Origin: Nitrospirota bacterium
Lineage (GTDB): Bacteria; Nitrospirota_A; Leptospirillia; Leptospirillales; Leptospirillaceae
DNA length: 64,000 nucleotides
Direction of reading: 5' to 3'
Assembly: GCA_021838585.1 (NCBI GenBank)
Contig: JAKCDE010000004.1
Span: 76,633-140,632 of the forward strand
Shown here: positions 8,278 to 15,866 of the stretch, one piece after another
Position numbering within the stretch: the stretch's first letter is position 1
Layout: each line of letters opens with the position of its first letter
Position numbers and translations under genes: made by a program
The notes under the pieces: model-generated
The model's database searches: none
Told to the model about the DNA's origin: nothing
What the model saw: the letters and a program-made list of their open reading frames with translations, nothing else

Positions 8278-9078
8278 GTGCCCCGGTTTATTCCGTTCCT
8301 TTTGTTCCTCGGTTATTTCTGGGCCGCGATCGACCCTGTTTTCGCCCTTCCCCTGAACGATCCGACCTATCCCTCACCACTACGCCAAGGGGTTCAGGAA
8401 GCGGCGCGACAGATTCTGGCGAACCATCCAAAGAAGGCCCTGACCATCCTCAACCCCCTGTTCAAGCTCTATCCTGATTATACGATCGTCTTCACTCTGG
8501 GGGGCATGGCCTATGGAAAAAGCGGCCTGAACAAAAAAGCCATCGAGATGGAACGGAGGGCCCTTGCCCTCGACCCCGACAACATCACGGCAAAAATCAG
8601 CCTCGGTATTGCGGAAGGGAACACGGGCCACTTCAGGAGAGAGCTGGCCGAAGAAAATGCCGTCATCCAGAAAGATCCGAAGAGAGAACCGGCCTGGAAG
8701 GCGGCCGGATGGGCCTACGCCTCATTGGGTCAATGGAAGGCGGCCCGCTTTTCAGAGGAAAAGGCGATCGATCTCAGACCATCCGATGCAGGGGCGCGCA
8801 TGATTCTTGGGCTGGCTCTTGCCCACGAAGGGTATCTTCAGGAAGCTCTCCTGATGGAGGAGTCGGCCCGCAGGATCGACCCGCAGGATGAAGGAATCCG
8901 GCGATCGATCACCTTCATAAAGCATGAAATGGCTCCCCACGGCCCCAGGAAGAGCAAAACAAACGGCTTCAACCCAATTCTGGCCCCGACTCCGGGTCCG
9001 GCCTCCTCGACGGCGACCCCCGAAAGTTCCCAGCAGACATCCCCCCCTCCCATTCGCGCACCCTCCGTCCTCCATTGA
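8278..9078 (+). CDS. Exported TPR-repeat protein
   Basis: The 266-residue form starts at GTG 8278, with GAGG 7 bases upstream; an in-frame ATG at 8224 lacks a site and would put 18 polar residues before the signal peptide. The N-terminus (PRFIPFLLFLGYFWAAIDPVFA) is a signal peptide with an AxA-like end. The mature part has about five tetratricopeptide units ending in motifs such as ALALDPDN, AIDLRPSD and ARRIDPQD. The tail of about 45 residues is Pro/Ser/Thr-rich and likely disordered. It is probably a periplasmic scaffold; its partners are unknown. Confidence 0.7.
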   Translation: MPRFIPFLLFLGYFWAAIDPVFALPLNDPTYPSPLRQGVQEAARQILANHPKKALTILNPLFKLYPDYTIVFTLGGMAYGKSGLNKKAIEMERRALALDPDNITAKISLGIAEGNTGHFRRELAEENAVIQKDPKREPAWKAAGWAYASLGQWKAARFSEEKAIDLRPSDAGARMILGLALAHEGYLQEALLMEESARRIDPQDEGIRRSITFIKHEMAPHGPRKSKTNGFNPILAPTPGPASSTATPESSQQTSPPPIRAPSVLH

Positions 9079-9120
9079 GGTTTGTCTTTTTTCCGTGAAT
9101 ATCCTAGAATTTCCTGTGTC

Positions 9121-9206
9121 GGAGGGGTGGCCGAGTGGCCGAAGGCGGCGGTCTTGAAAACCGTAGAGCGAAAGCTCCGTGGGTTCGAATCCTACCCCCT
9201 CCGCCA
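9121..9206 (+). tRNA. tRNA-Ser (anticodon TGA)
   Basis: Acceptor stem GGAGGGG pairs with CCCCTCC. The loop CTTGAAA gives anticodon TGA for UCA codons. A short variable arm is present and CCA is encoded at 9204-9206. Confidence 0.95.
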
Positions 9207-9330
9207 ACCCGATCCTTTTTTCGAAATTCGTCAGAAGGAGGCTTTCGTCTGGCGACGTTGAATCCCGACGCTGATTTGGGGTATTCTTCCTCGTCTGATT
9301 CTTGAAAAAAAACACCCGATCAATTCCCTT

Positions 9331-9423
9331 GGAGAGGTGGCCGAGTGGTCGAAGGCGTCCGCCTGCTAAGCGGATGTAGGACCAAAAGTCCTACCCAGGG
9401 TTCAAATCCCTGCCTCTCCGCCA
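9331..9423 (+). tRNA. tRNA-Ser (anticodon GCT)
   Basis: Acceptor stem GGAGAGG pairs with CCTCTCC. The stem TCCGC/GCGGA encloses CTGCTAA, giving anticodon GCT for AGC/AGU. CCA is at 9421-9423. A decayed tyrosine integrase starts 113 bases downstream, so the 3' end is a likely former attachment site. Confidence 0.95.
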
Positions 9424-9535
9424 TATAATGATTTCTTGTATTCGCCTCAAAACACTTTCCTCTGAAAATTGATTTCCTGGAACAATTTGGGACACTGAAC
9501 CTCGAAGACAGCAATCTCTTCCAGGAGGTGTTTCC

Positions 9536-10503
9536 GTGGCGACGATCGACAAGCGGGACGACCTGCAATGGCGGGCTCAGACAAGACGCAAGGGCTTTCC
9601 TGTCCAGCGAAAAACATTCAACACCAGAGCCGAAGCCTGGGCGGCCGTTGTCGAGTCGGAAATGGTCCGGGTTGTCTTTGTCTCCCGGTCCGAATCGGAA
9701 TCGACCACGCTCAAAGACCCGCTGGACCGCTACAAACAGGAAATACTTCCGACGAAGAAAAGCCAACATTCCATCCTGTCGCAAATCCGGCTCATTTCAG
9801 ACCGTCTCGGGCAATATTCCCTTGCTGCGATCACCCCGTCCCTTCTTGCCAAATATCGCGACGAACGGGGGAAAGAAGTTGGTCCCCAATCCGTCAAGCA
9901 CGATCTCTCCCTCCTGTCCCGTCTGTTCAATGTTGCGATCAAGAAATGGGGAATCGCTCTTCCCATGGGAAATCAATTTCGGCAGATCCGGATGCCAGAA
10001 CTAACTTGAGGGCAGGGAGCGGCGGGGACTTCCGAAGAACTGGAAAAGGTAGCCGCGGTAGCCGGATCGAAAGAGTTCGGAGACCTGCTTCGATTTGCCA
10101 TCGAATCGGGGATGAGAAGAGGAGAGATTGTTTTCATGAAATGGGAACAACTGGACCTCAAAAAACGAACCCTTCGAATTCCCGAAACGAAAAATAACAT
10201 TCCAAGGACTGTTCTCCTTTCTCGGGAAGCCCTCCGAATCCTCTCCGATCTCCCCAGGCGGATCGATGGATACGTATGGGGTTCAACCCCCGATTGGCTC
10301 TCTCATCTTTTCGCCAATTCTTGCAAAAAGCTGGGATTGAAGATCTTCGTTTCCACGATCTCCGGCACGAGGCGACCAGCCGGTTCTTCGAGAAGGGGCT
10401 GAACACCATGCAAGTGGCCGCCATCACGGGACACAAGACCTTGCAGATGTTAAAAAGATATACTCATTTAAAAGCGGAGGATCTTGCGGAGTTGTTGAAG
10501 TAA
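9536..10503 (+). pseudogene. Tyrosine recombinase/integrase, inactivated
   Basis: The gene starts with GTG at 9536 behind AGGAGG. Its frame is stopped by an in-frame TGA at 10007-10009; the same frame then resumes with recognisable integrase sequence (AIESGMRRGEI, about 10094-10126), and a frameshift near 10320 moves the C-terminal part to another frame. The catalytic pieces remain readable: Arg in [21 protein letters not shown] and the Tyr of KRYTHL. The intact product would have had about 320 residues. It lies just downstream of tRNA-Ser(GCT), as expected of a tRNA-site integrase, and closely resembles the second broken integrase at 62353-63296. Readthrough or programmed recoding is unlikely given two separate lesions. 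Confidence 0.85.
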
Positions 10504-10542
10504 AGCCTTCCTTCCCGTTGAACTGGATCCAAGGAGAAAAGC

Positions 10543-10983
10543 ATGGCCTCATCGATCGAAGCAATCCAGAAGATCCTTCAGGAAACCGTCGCCCCGGGCT
10601 TCAGCGATATTCGGGAACGCCTGACTCGTGTCGAGCTTGAAATCAAGCGACTTGACGACAAGATAGATAGTGGTCTTCTCCGAAAAGACGAGCGAATGAC
10701 CCACCTCTCGTCCATGTGGACAATCTTCACACGTTTACAGGTGTGTCCCACAAGCCCCATGTCCACTCGTCGGAAATATGGGTTAAGATCAGCCCTAAAG
10801 ACAGGGGCTTGCGCGGCGTGTTCGGTCAAGGAAGGAACAATCGGAGTAAGCCCCACCCCCGAAAAGTCCCTTGAAAACCTGGAAAAACGAAAATATCGTT
10901 CACAGATCCGGAGGATTCCCCAACGGAGTCCGGAGGGTGAACGACAAAAACCGGGTCTCATGAGAAAAAAGACGCGTCCATAA
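10543..10983 (+). CDS. Hypothetical protein with N-terminal coiled coil, possibly a remnant
   Basis: AAGGAG lies 6 bases upstream of the ATG. The first 55 residues look like genuine protein with a heptad-type coiled coil (RLTRVELEIKRLDDKIDSGL). From about residue 60 the composition changes to Cys/Pro/Arg-rich sequence without recognisable pattern, which suggests that the original gene is truncated and reads into unrelated DNA. It sits in the accessory stretch behind the integrase pseudogene. No family can be named. Confidence 0.35.
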   Translation: MASSIEAIQKILQETVAPGFSDIRERLTRVELEIKRLDDKIDSGLLRKDERMTHLSSMWTIFTRLQVCPTSPMSTRRKYGLRSALKTGACAACSVKEGTIGVSPTPEKSLENLEKRKYRSQIRRIPQRSPEGERQKPGLMRKKTRP

Positions 10984-11049
10984 ACGCCGGTTCTTGCCAG
11001 CAGTCCAAATATTCCCGGGATATTCGATCAGGAGAAGGCCCTTACGGGA

Positions 11050-12108
11050 TCAGACCGTGATCTCATTTCCAAAGACAGTGGTCTTGTTCCTCCCGAGCGC
11101 CTTCGAGGTATAGAGGGCCTTGTCCGCCCGCTCCATCATGGCATTCCAGTCTGGACCAAAGCGCGCGCCATCGACACCGATCGAGATTGTCATGACCCCC
11201 ATCTTCTGACGTTTTGTCACATTCGTGATCTCGATCTTTTCGACGGCCTTCCGGATTTTTTCGGCCACTCCGAATCCCTCATCCGAAGATGCTCCGGGAA
11301 GGAGTAGGGCAAACTCCTCGCCTCCGACGCGGGCGGCCAGATCTCCCGGGCTTCTGACACACATTTTGAGTATCCTGGAGACAGCCACGATCGCCTTGTC
11401 TCCGACCATGTGTCCATGAGTATCGTTGATCGTCTTGAAATGGTCGATATCGAGCATCAAAACCGCCATCTCCTTCCCGGTGTGCCGCCCATCCGACAAC
11501 AGTTCTTCCATCCTCGCATTAAGTCCCCGTCTGTTGAGAAGTTCCGTCAACGGGTCGATCAACGCCTCTGCCCGGGCCGTCCGGAGCTCCCGCTGCAGGA
11601 TTTCAATTTTCTTCTGGCTCTCAGAGAGGTCGTGGCTCAGGCTGGCTGAACTTTCCTTGATGGAATGGGTGTCCCTGAGGACGGCTTCGATCAGAGCCTT
11701 GAGCTTCGGCTCGTCCATTCCGTTTTTCTGGAGTGAAGCACCATAGGACTCCATCCCTTTCTGGACTCGCTCGGCTTCATGTGTTGTGGACAACGTTGAA
11801 TGGGAAAGCTTTTCCAGCAACTCCTGGATTTCCTTCGTGAGCGAATCCCGATGGTCGTTCAGAGGAAGGACATATTCCGGCGCCACATATCTGAGAAAAA
11901 GATTCTCCACATCCTTGTCCGAAGGGAGGATCCCGGATTTGACGAGGGTGTCGAGGGCATCCGAGAGCCCCGGATTGATTCCTGACACATATTCGTAAAC
12001 CACCGCATAATGAATCGGAGTGAAGGAAAATCCCAACTCCGTCATCCGCTGCAGGACAAGGCGGAAAATTTCGGCACTGGATATCTTGCTTTCTGGATAT
12101 CGAAGCAT
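11050..12108 (-). CDS. Diguanylate cyclase (GGDEF domain)
   Basis: The 352-residue protein has an N-terminal helical domain of about 140 residues, a coiled-coil linker (about 145-190) and a C-terminal GGDEF domain with DPLTELLNRRG, DIDHFKTINDTHGH and the active motif GGEEF. The usual RxxD inhibitory site is absent: the arginine stands four residues, not three, before the aspartate (RSPGD). Synthesis of c-di-GMP from GTP is expected, possibly without product feedback. The start is the ATG at 12108, with GGGAG 6 bases upstream; the frame is open further to 12198. No transmembrane segment is seen, so it is cytoplasmic. It lies between the integrase remnant and the insertion sequence. Confidence 0.85.
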   Translation of the reverse strand: MLRYPESKISSAEIFRLVLQRMTELGFSFTPIHYAVVYEYVSGINPGLSDALDTLVKSGILPSDKDVENLFLRYVAPEYVLPLNDHRDSLTKEIQELLEKLSHSTLSTTHEAERVQKGMESYGASLQKNGMDEPKLKALIEAVLRDTHSIKESSASLSHDLSESQKKIEILQRELRTARAEALIDPLTELLNRRGLNARMEELLSDGRHTGKEMAVLMLDIDHFKTINDTHGHMVGDKAIVAVSRILKMCVRSPGDLAARVGGEEFALLLPGASSDEGFGVAEKIRKAVEKIEITNVTKRQKMGVMTISIGVDGARFGPDWNAMMERADKALYTSKALGRNKTTVFGNEITV

Positions 12109-12301
12109 GATCGCTCCCATCACGCCATAGGTCCGATGATTCCCGCAATAACACTTGAATGTGCATTCTAGCATAAGGTGACGATGATCACATCTCAAAA
12201 ATGGTGGGATACTGGACCAGGGAGCTCAGAATCGGGATAATCTAGCAGACAACTGATTGTCACATCTTTCTGGTTTTCCCGGACAATTCCGCTTTCATCT
12301 A

Positions 12302-12334
12302 GGAGAATGAAACATTAAAATATTTACATATTAT
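12302..12334 (+). repeat. Left terminal inverted repeat of the IS630 element
   Basis: Reads inward from GGAGAATGAAAC to TTTACATATTAT. It aligns, with gaps, to the reverse complement of the right end (GTAGTTTGTAAC ... TTTACAATTTAT). The match is imperfect, so the exact inner limit is uncertain. Confidence 0.55.
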
Positions 12335-12399
12335 CTAATCCCTGCTACGGTCTCCTGTGGGATTTATTCTGATACACTCACAGGATCGAGGAGGGAGAG

Positions 12400-13542
12400 A
12401 TGCCACGTACCTCAGCGCGGGCTCCGCTGGTTCTGAAACCGGAAGAGAGGAAACAACTGGTTCAGTTGTCCCAGTCTCGAACGGCCCCCGGACGAGAGAT
12501 CGAACGGGCCAACATCCTGTTGCGCTATGCCGACGGGATAACGATCCAGGCGATTCATCGGGAGCTTGGCCTGTCCCGTCCCACCATTTACAAATGTATC
12601 GACAAGGCCCTGGCGGCCGGGGTGGCCGTGGGTCTTCGTGACAAGCATCACCGGCCCAAGGCTCCGGAGATCACGGAGGAGGCCAAAAGCTGGGTCGTGA
12701 GCTTGGCCTGCACCAAACCCAAGGACCACGGACTGGCGGCTGAACTGTGGACCCTGTCAGCCTTGGCCGCCTTTATTCACGAAAGAGCGGAGGCGGCGGG
12801 GTTCCCGAGGCTGTCCAAAATTCCGAGGATGACGGTCTGGAGAATTCTCGATGCCGCCAACATCAAGCCTCACCGGATCCGGTACGACCTGGAAAAGAGA
12901 GATCCGGACTTCGACCGGAAGATGGCCGAAGTTCTGATGGTCTACCAGGAGGTCAACCTGAGAAACGCCACCTCTCCCACGCCCGAGGGAGAGGCGACCC
13001 CGGTCATCACGGTGAGCGTCGACGAAAAGCCGGGAATTCAGGCGCTGGGAACCACCGCTCCGGATCTTCCCCCTGTCCCGGGAAAGCATGCGTCGTTCGG
13101 ACGGGATCACGAATACGTGCGTCATGGAACGGTCTCCATTCTGGCCGCGCTGGATCTTCATACCGGCGAAGTGATCGCCAATGTCGAAGACCGTCATCGA
13201 AGCCAGGAGTTCGTTGCCCTTCTCAAGCGCCTGGACGATCATTATCCCAAGGAGGCGGTGATCCGGGTGGTTCTGGACAACCACTCGGCCCACATCTCCC
13301 GGGAAACCATGGCGTATCTCTCGACCAGACCCAACCGCTTTGTCTATGTCCATACGCCCAAGCACGGGTCGTGGCTTAACCTTGTGGAAACAGCCTTCTC
13401 GAAAATGGCCCGCACCTTTCTCCGGCATATTCGGGTCTCCTCAAAGAAGGAACTCAAGGAGCGCATTCTGAAAGGAATCGACGAATGGAACGCAAACCCG
13501 GTGCTCTTCCGATGGAGCAATTTCGATCTCGGGTTGATATAA
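12400..13542 (+). CDS. IS630-family DDE transposase
   Basis: The 380-residue protein has an N-terminal helix-turn-helix (ITIQAIHRELGLSRPTIYK, about 48-66), a linker and a DDE/RNase H-like catalytic domain: first Asp in TVSVDEKPGIQ, second Asp in VVLDNHSAH and the Glu in HGSWLNLVE. These are the IS630/Tc1-mariner signatures. The reading frame is intact with all three acidic residues, so the element may be active. GAGGGAGAG precedes the ATG. Confidence 0.92.
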   Translation: MPRTSARAPLVLKPEERKQLVQLSQSRTAPGREIERANILLRYADGITIQAIHRELGLSRPTIYKCIDKALAAGVAVGLRDKHHRPKAPEITEEAKSWVVSLACTKPKDHGLAAELWTLSALAAFIHERAEAAGFPRLSKIPRMTVWRILDAANIKPHRIRYDLEKRDPDFDRKMAEVLMVYQEVNLRNATSPTPEGEATPVITVSVDEKPGIQALGTTAPDLPPVPGKHASFGRDHEYVRHGTVSILAALDLHTGEVIANVEDRHRSQEFVALLKRLDDHYPKEAVIRVVLDNHSAHISRETMAYLSTRPNRFVYVHTPKHGSWLNLVETAFSKMARTFLRHIRVSSKKELKERILKGIDEWNANPVLFRWSNFDLGLI

Positions 13543-13571
13543 ATTGTAAACCTATTTACGTTACAAACTAC
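13541..13571 (-). repeat. Right terminal inverted repeat of the IS630 element
   Basis: On the minus strand it reads GTAGTTTGTAACG then TAAATAGGTTTACA. It is partly complementary to the left end and ends at the TA of the right-hand CTAG. Confidence 0.55.
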
Positions 13572-13599
13572 TAGGAGGATTCCCATCTTTTCACTCGGA

Positions 13600-14529
13600 G
13601 TGGTCAGCCATCTGTCCAGACATTCCAGCATGAACGACAAATCCGGCTGGGATATCGTTCTCTTTCATCTGGGAAAAACGCCGGTCTCCATTGCCGGCCT
13701 CATCGACTTTTCTTTTATCGTTCTTCTCGGCTTCATCCTTCGACATTTTCTCAAGAGGACCCTGGCCGCCAGGGCCCAGACCCAGTCCTCGCCACAAACG
13801 CGCCACATGATGGGTCTTCTGTCGACCCTTGCCGCCAATCTCGTCTTCGCCCTGTTCATCGTCATCGCTCTCGACAACCTCGGCGTCCGGCTTTCTTTTC
13901 TTGGAGGCACTCTTGGCGTCCTGGGCATCGGGATCGGGATCGGCCTTCAGAATCTCGCCGCGAACATGATCGGACTGGTCGTCATCCTCCTTGAAAAATC
14001 CATCCAGATCGGCGATCTGATCGAAATCGACGGAGTACTCGGGACGGTCGTCGAAATCAAGGGGCGATCGACGACCGTCATGAGCCGCGACAACATCGCC
14101 ATCATCATTCCCAATGCCCATCTGATCTCCAACAAGGTCATTAACTGGAGCCACAGGGACCCCAAGACCCGCATGCATCTGAAAGTCGGAATCGGGATGG
14201 ATCCAGCACTCCTCGACAAGGCTGTCGACATTCTTCGAACGCTGGCACTTTCCCATCCCGACATTCTGCCGGACCCGCCACCAGCGGTCTGGTTCACCGA
14301 ATTCGGCGCATCATCCTTCAACCTCGAACTCGTTTACTGGATCAACGACGTAACCCTCCGCCACACCACCCTCTCCGACCTCAACTTCAGGATCGCAAGA
14401 GAGTTCCAGGCTGCGGGAATCGATCTTCCCTATCCGCACAACGTCGTGATCTTTTCACACGGACCAGACGCCGCAGGCGGCCCTTCCCCGCCATCACCTA
14501 TTGCGCCCGGAACCCCTGCGGGGGGATAA
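13600..14529 (+). CDS. MscS-family small-conductance mechanosensitive channel
   Basis: The 309-residue protein has two or three N-terminal membrane helices, a glycine/alanine-rich pore helix (LGVLGIGIGIGLQNLAANM, about 105-123), the MscS beta domain with GDLIEIDG and the NAHLISNKVINWSH motif, and a C-terminal alpha/beta domain. Channels of this family release solutes on hypo-osmotic shock. The start is uncertain: GTG 13600 gives the listed form, ATG 13630 is possible, and the nearby GGAGG (13574-13578) is 21 bases from the GTG. The IS630 element lies immediately upstream and may have changed its promoter. Its stop overlaps the next ATG (TAATG). Confidence 0.85.
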   Translation: MVSHLSRHSSMNDKSGWDIVLFHLGKTPVSIAGLIDFSFIVLLGFILRHFLKRTLAARAQTQSSPQTRHMMGLLSTLAANLVFALFIVIALDNLGVRLSFLGGTLGVLGIGIGIGLQNLAANMIGLVVILLEKSIQIGDLIEIDGVLGTVVEIKGRSTTVMSRDNIAIIIPNAHLISNKVINWSHRDPKTRMHLKVGIGMDPALLDKAVDILRTLALSHPDILPDPPPAVWFTEFGASSFNLELVYWINDVTLRHTTLSDLNFRIAREFQAAGIDLPYPHNVVIFSHGPDAAGGPSPPSPIAPGTPAGG

Positions 14530-14840
14530 TGGATTCCATGAAAATAGGAATCCTCCTCTCGACCCATCCAGAAAAACAGGACGGAGAGCCCGTCCGTATG
14601 ATTGCGGAAGCAGCTCTCGCCTCGGGCGACGATGTTTACCTCTATCTTCTCGACGAGGGGGCCCGCTTCCTCGCGCATCCGTGGGTTCACGAACTTGTCG
14701 ACCGGGGAGCGTCGGTCTATACCTGCGCCTACGCGGCCCAAAACCGTAAAATTCCGGATCCTGGAAAAACGACATTTTGCGGACTGGTGGTTCTGACCCA
14801 GGTTATCGAGGGGTGCGACCGATTTCTGGCTTTTGCCTGA
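14529..14840 (+). CDS. DsrE/TusD-like sulfur-carrier protein
   Basis: The 103-residue protein has the DsrE-family fold pattern, with an N-terminal strand IGILLSTHP, a helix, YLYLLDEGARFL, and a cysteine in SVYTCAYAAQNRK where TusD/DsrE carry their persulfide-accepting Cys. TusD passes sulfane sulfur from TusA to TusE in tRNA thiolation, and DsrE serves dissimilatory sulfur oxidation. It is translationally coupled to mscS and followed by two further small genes that resemble DsrF and DsrH. I infer a DsrEFH-like trio; the family level is more certain than the pathway. Confidence 0.65.
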   Translation: MDSMKIGILLSTHPEKQDGEPVRMIAEAALASGDDVYLYLLDEGARFLAHPWVHELVDRGASVYTCAYAAQNRKIPDPGKTTFCGLVVLTQVIEGCDRFLAFA

Positions 14841-14850
14841 AAGGATTTTT

Positions 14851-15201
14851 GTGGCTTCTTCACACAGGACCCTTCTCATGATCAAGGCCGATCCGGCCAA
14901 TGACCCTCGCCCGGCAGAGGCGGTCCGTTCGGCTCTTGGCCTGATCGCAGGAGAGATACCCGTCACCGTCTACCTTTTCAGGGAGGCCCACGCCCTTCTC
15001 CTGTCCTCCCAGGATGAACTTCTCGACCTTGAGGACGGAGAAGTCCTCCACCGGTTTCTCAAAACATTTTTCGACATGGCAGCAGAGATCTTTTACGAAC
15101 CCTTCGCGTCGCCGCCACCCGGGGGAATCCGGGGGAAAGCACTGCCCCCAAAGGATCTGGGGCGGATGATTCCAAGCTTCGATCATACGATCTTTTTTTA
15201 G
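14851..15201 (+). CDS. DsrF/TusC-like protein
   Basis: The 116-residue protein starts at GTG 14851, with AAGGA 6 bases upstream; a TTG 18 bases earlier lacks a site. It has a strand-helix-strand opening (TLLMIKADP, VRSALGLIAG, VTVYLFREAHALLL) like DsrE/F-family proteins. It contains no cysteine, so it would be a structural partner rather than a sulfur carrier. Its place between the DsrE-like and DsrH-like genes supports the assignment, which is otherwise weak. Confidence 0.45.
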   Translation: MASSHRTLLMIKADPANDPRPAEAVRSALGLIAGEIPVTVYLFREAHALLLSSQDELLDLEDGEVLHRFLKTFFDMAAEIFYEPFASPPPGGIRGKALPPKDLGRMIPSFDHTIFF

Positions 15202-15211
15202 GACGGACAGC

Positions 15212-15463
15212 ATGCTCATCCTCATCCGGCAAGATCCGGACTCCCGCCTCCGGGAAGTCATCACCTCGATCGAGGAAGAAAGTCCCGGCTCGTTACTCGT
15301 CTATCTGAAGGGGACCGGCCTTTCCGGCCCGACCTCACCCCCCCTGGTCCTGCCGGACCGGACTTTTTCCATTTCAGCATCCATTCCAGGTGTTTCGCAG
15401 ATCGATTCCAAGGCCCTTCTCGACCTGGTTCACGACAATGAGCGCATTCTCGTTCTTCCCTGA
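15212..15463 (+). CDS. DsrH/TusB-like small protein
   Basis: This 83-residue protein lies 10 bases after the DsrF-like gene. Its end (IDSKALLDLVHDNERILVLP) resembles the C-terminal helix-strand of DsrH/TusB, and its length fits. It has no cysteine. On sequence alone the call is weak; gene order is the main support. A TusBCD-like heterohexamer would be the expected product. Confidence 0.4.
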   Translation: MLILIRQDPDSRLREVITSIEEESPGSLLVYLKGTGLSGPTSPPLVLPDRTFSISASIPGVSQIDSKALLDLVHDNERILVLP

Positions 15464-15577
15464 TCCTTTTCTCCCCGGAAGAGACGTCGTTCATTTTTTC
15501 ATCCTCCCCAACCCCCTTGTTTTCCACTGCACCTGACGGTATGATTGTCGGATGTTCCGCATTTGATCGCCTTGCGT

Positions 15578-15670
15578 GGAGAGATGTCCGAGCGGCCGAA
15601 GGAGCACGACTGGAAATCGTGTAGGTGCCTAAGAAGTGCCTCGGGGGTTCGAATCCCCCTCTCTCCGCCA
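15578..15670 (+). tRNA. tRNA-Ser (anticodon GGA)
   Basis: Acceptor stem GGAGAGA pairs with TCTCTCC. The stem CACGA/TCGTG encloses CTGGAAA, giving anticodon GGA for UCC/UCU. A long variable arm is present and CCA is at 15668-15670. It stands directly before the SRP RNA and dnaX. Confidence 0.95.
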
Positions 15671-15700
15671 TTTGACAAGGTGAATTCGCGAGAGCGGACC

Positions 15701-15812
15701 GATGGGCCCCCAGGCTCCGGGCAACGAGTTCCCGCAAACCCCGCCAGGTCCGGAAGGAAGCAACGGTAGCGGTGCATCGCGTGTGCCCCGGATTCCCCTG
15801 GGGTCCCTTCGG
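15701..15812 (+). ncRNA. ffs: Signal recognition particle RNA (4.5S type)
   Basis: The conserved apical domain GCCAGGTCCGGAAGGAAGCA lies at 15743-15762. The ends pair: GGGCCCCCAGG (15704-15714) with CCTGGGGTCCC (15797-15807). This gives the long hairpin of the small bacterial SRP RNA that binds Ffh for co-translational targeting. The position just before dnaX matches the scr-dnaX order known from Bacillus. Confidence 0.92.
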
Positions 15813-15866
15813 TCTCCTTTCCCGAAGCCTCCTGCACTTTTCGAATATCTTCTGCATGGAGCTCCC

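Larger units (their letters stand above)
12302..13571 (+). mobile_element. IS630-family insertion sequence
   Basis: The element of about 1.27 kb contains one intact transposase gene and imperfect terminal inverted repeats. It is flanked by TA (12300-12301 and 13572-13573), each within a CTAG tetramer, as expected of the IS630/Tc1 group, which duplicates TA and often targets CTAG. The insertion split a C-TA-GGAGGATTCC sequence, placing the element directly before the ribosome-binding-like GGAGG ahead of mscS. Confidence 0.8.

Noticed and set aside
9536..10009. N-terminal integrase fragment as a stand-alone functional gene
   Set aside because: The same frame resumes after the stop with catalytic-domain sequence, so this is a nonsense-interrupted gene rather than a short protein.
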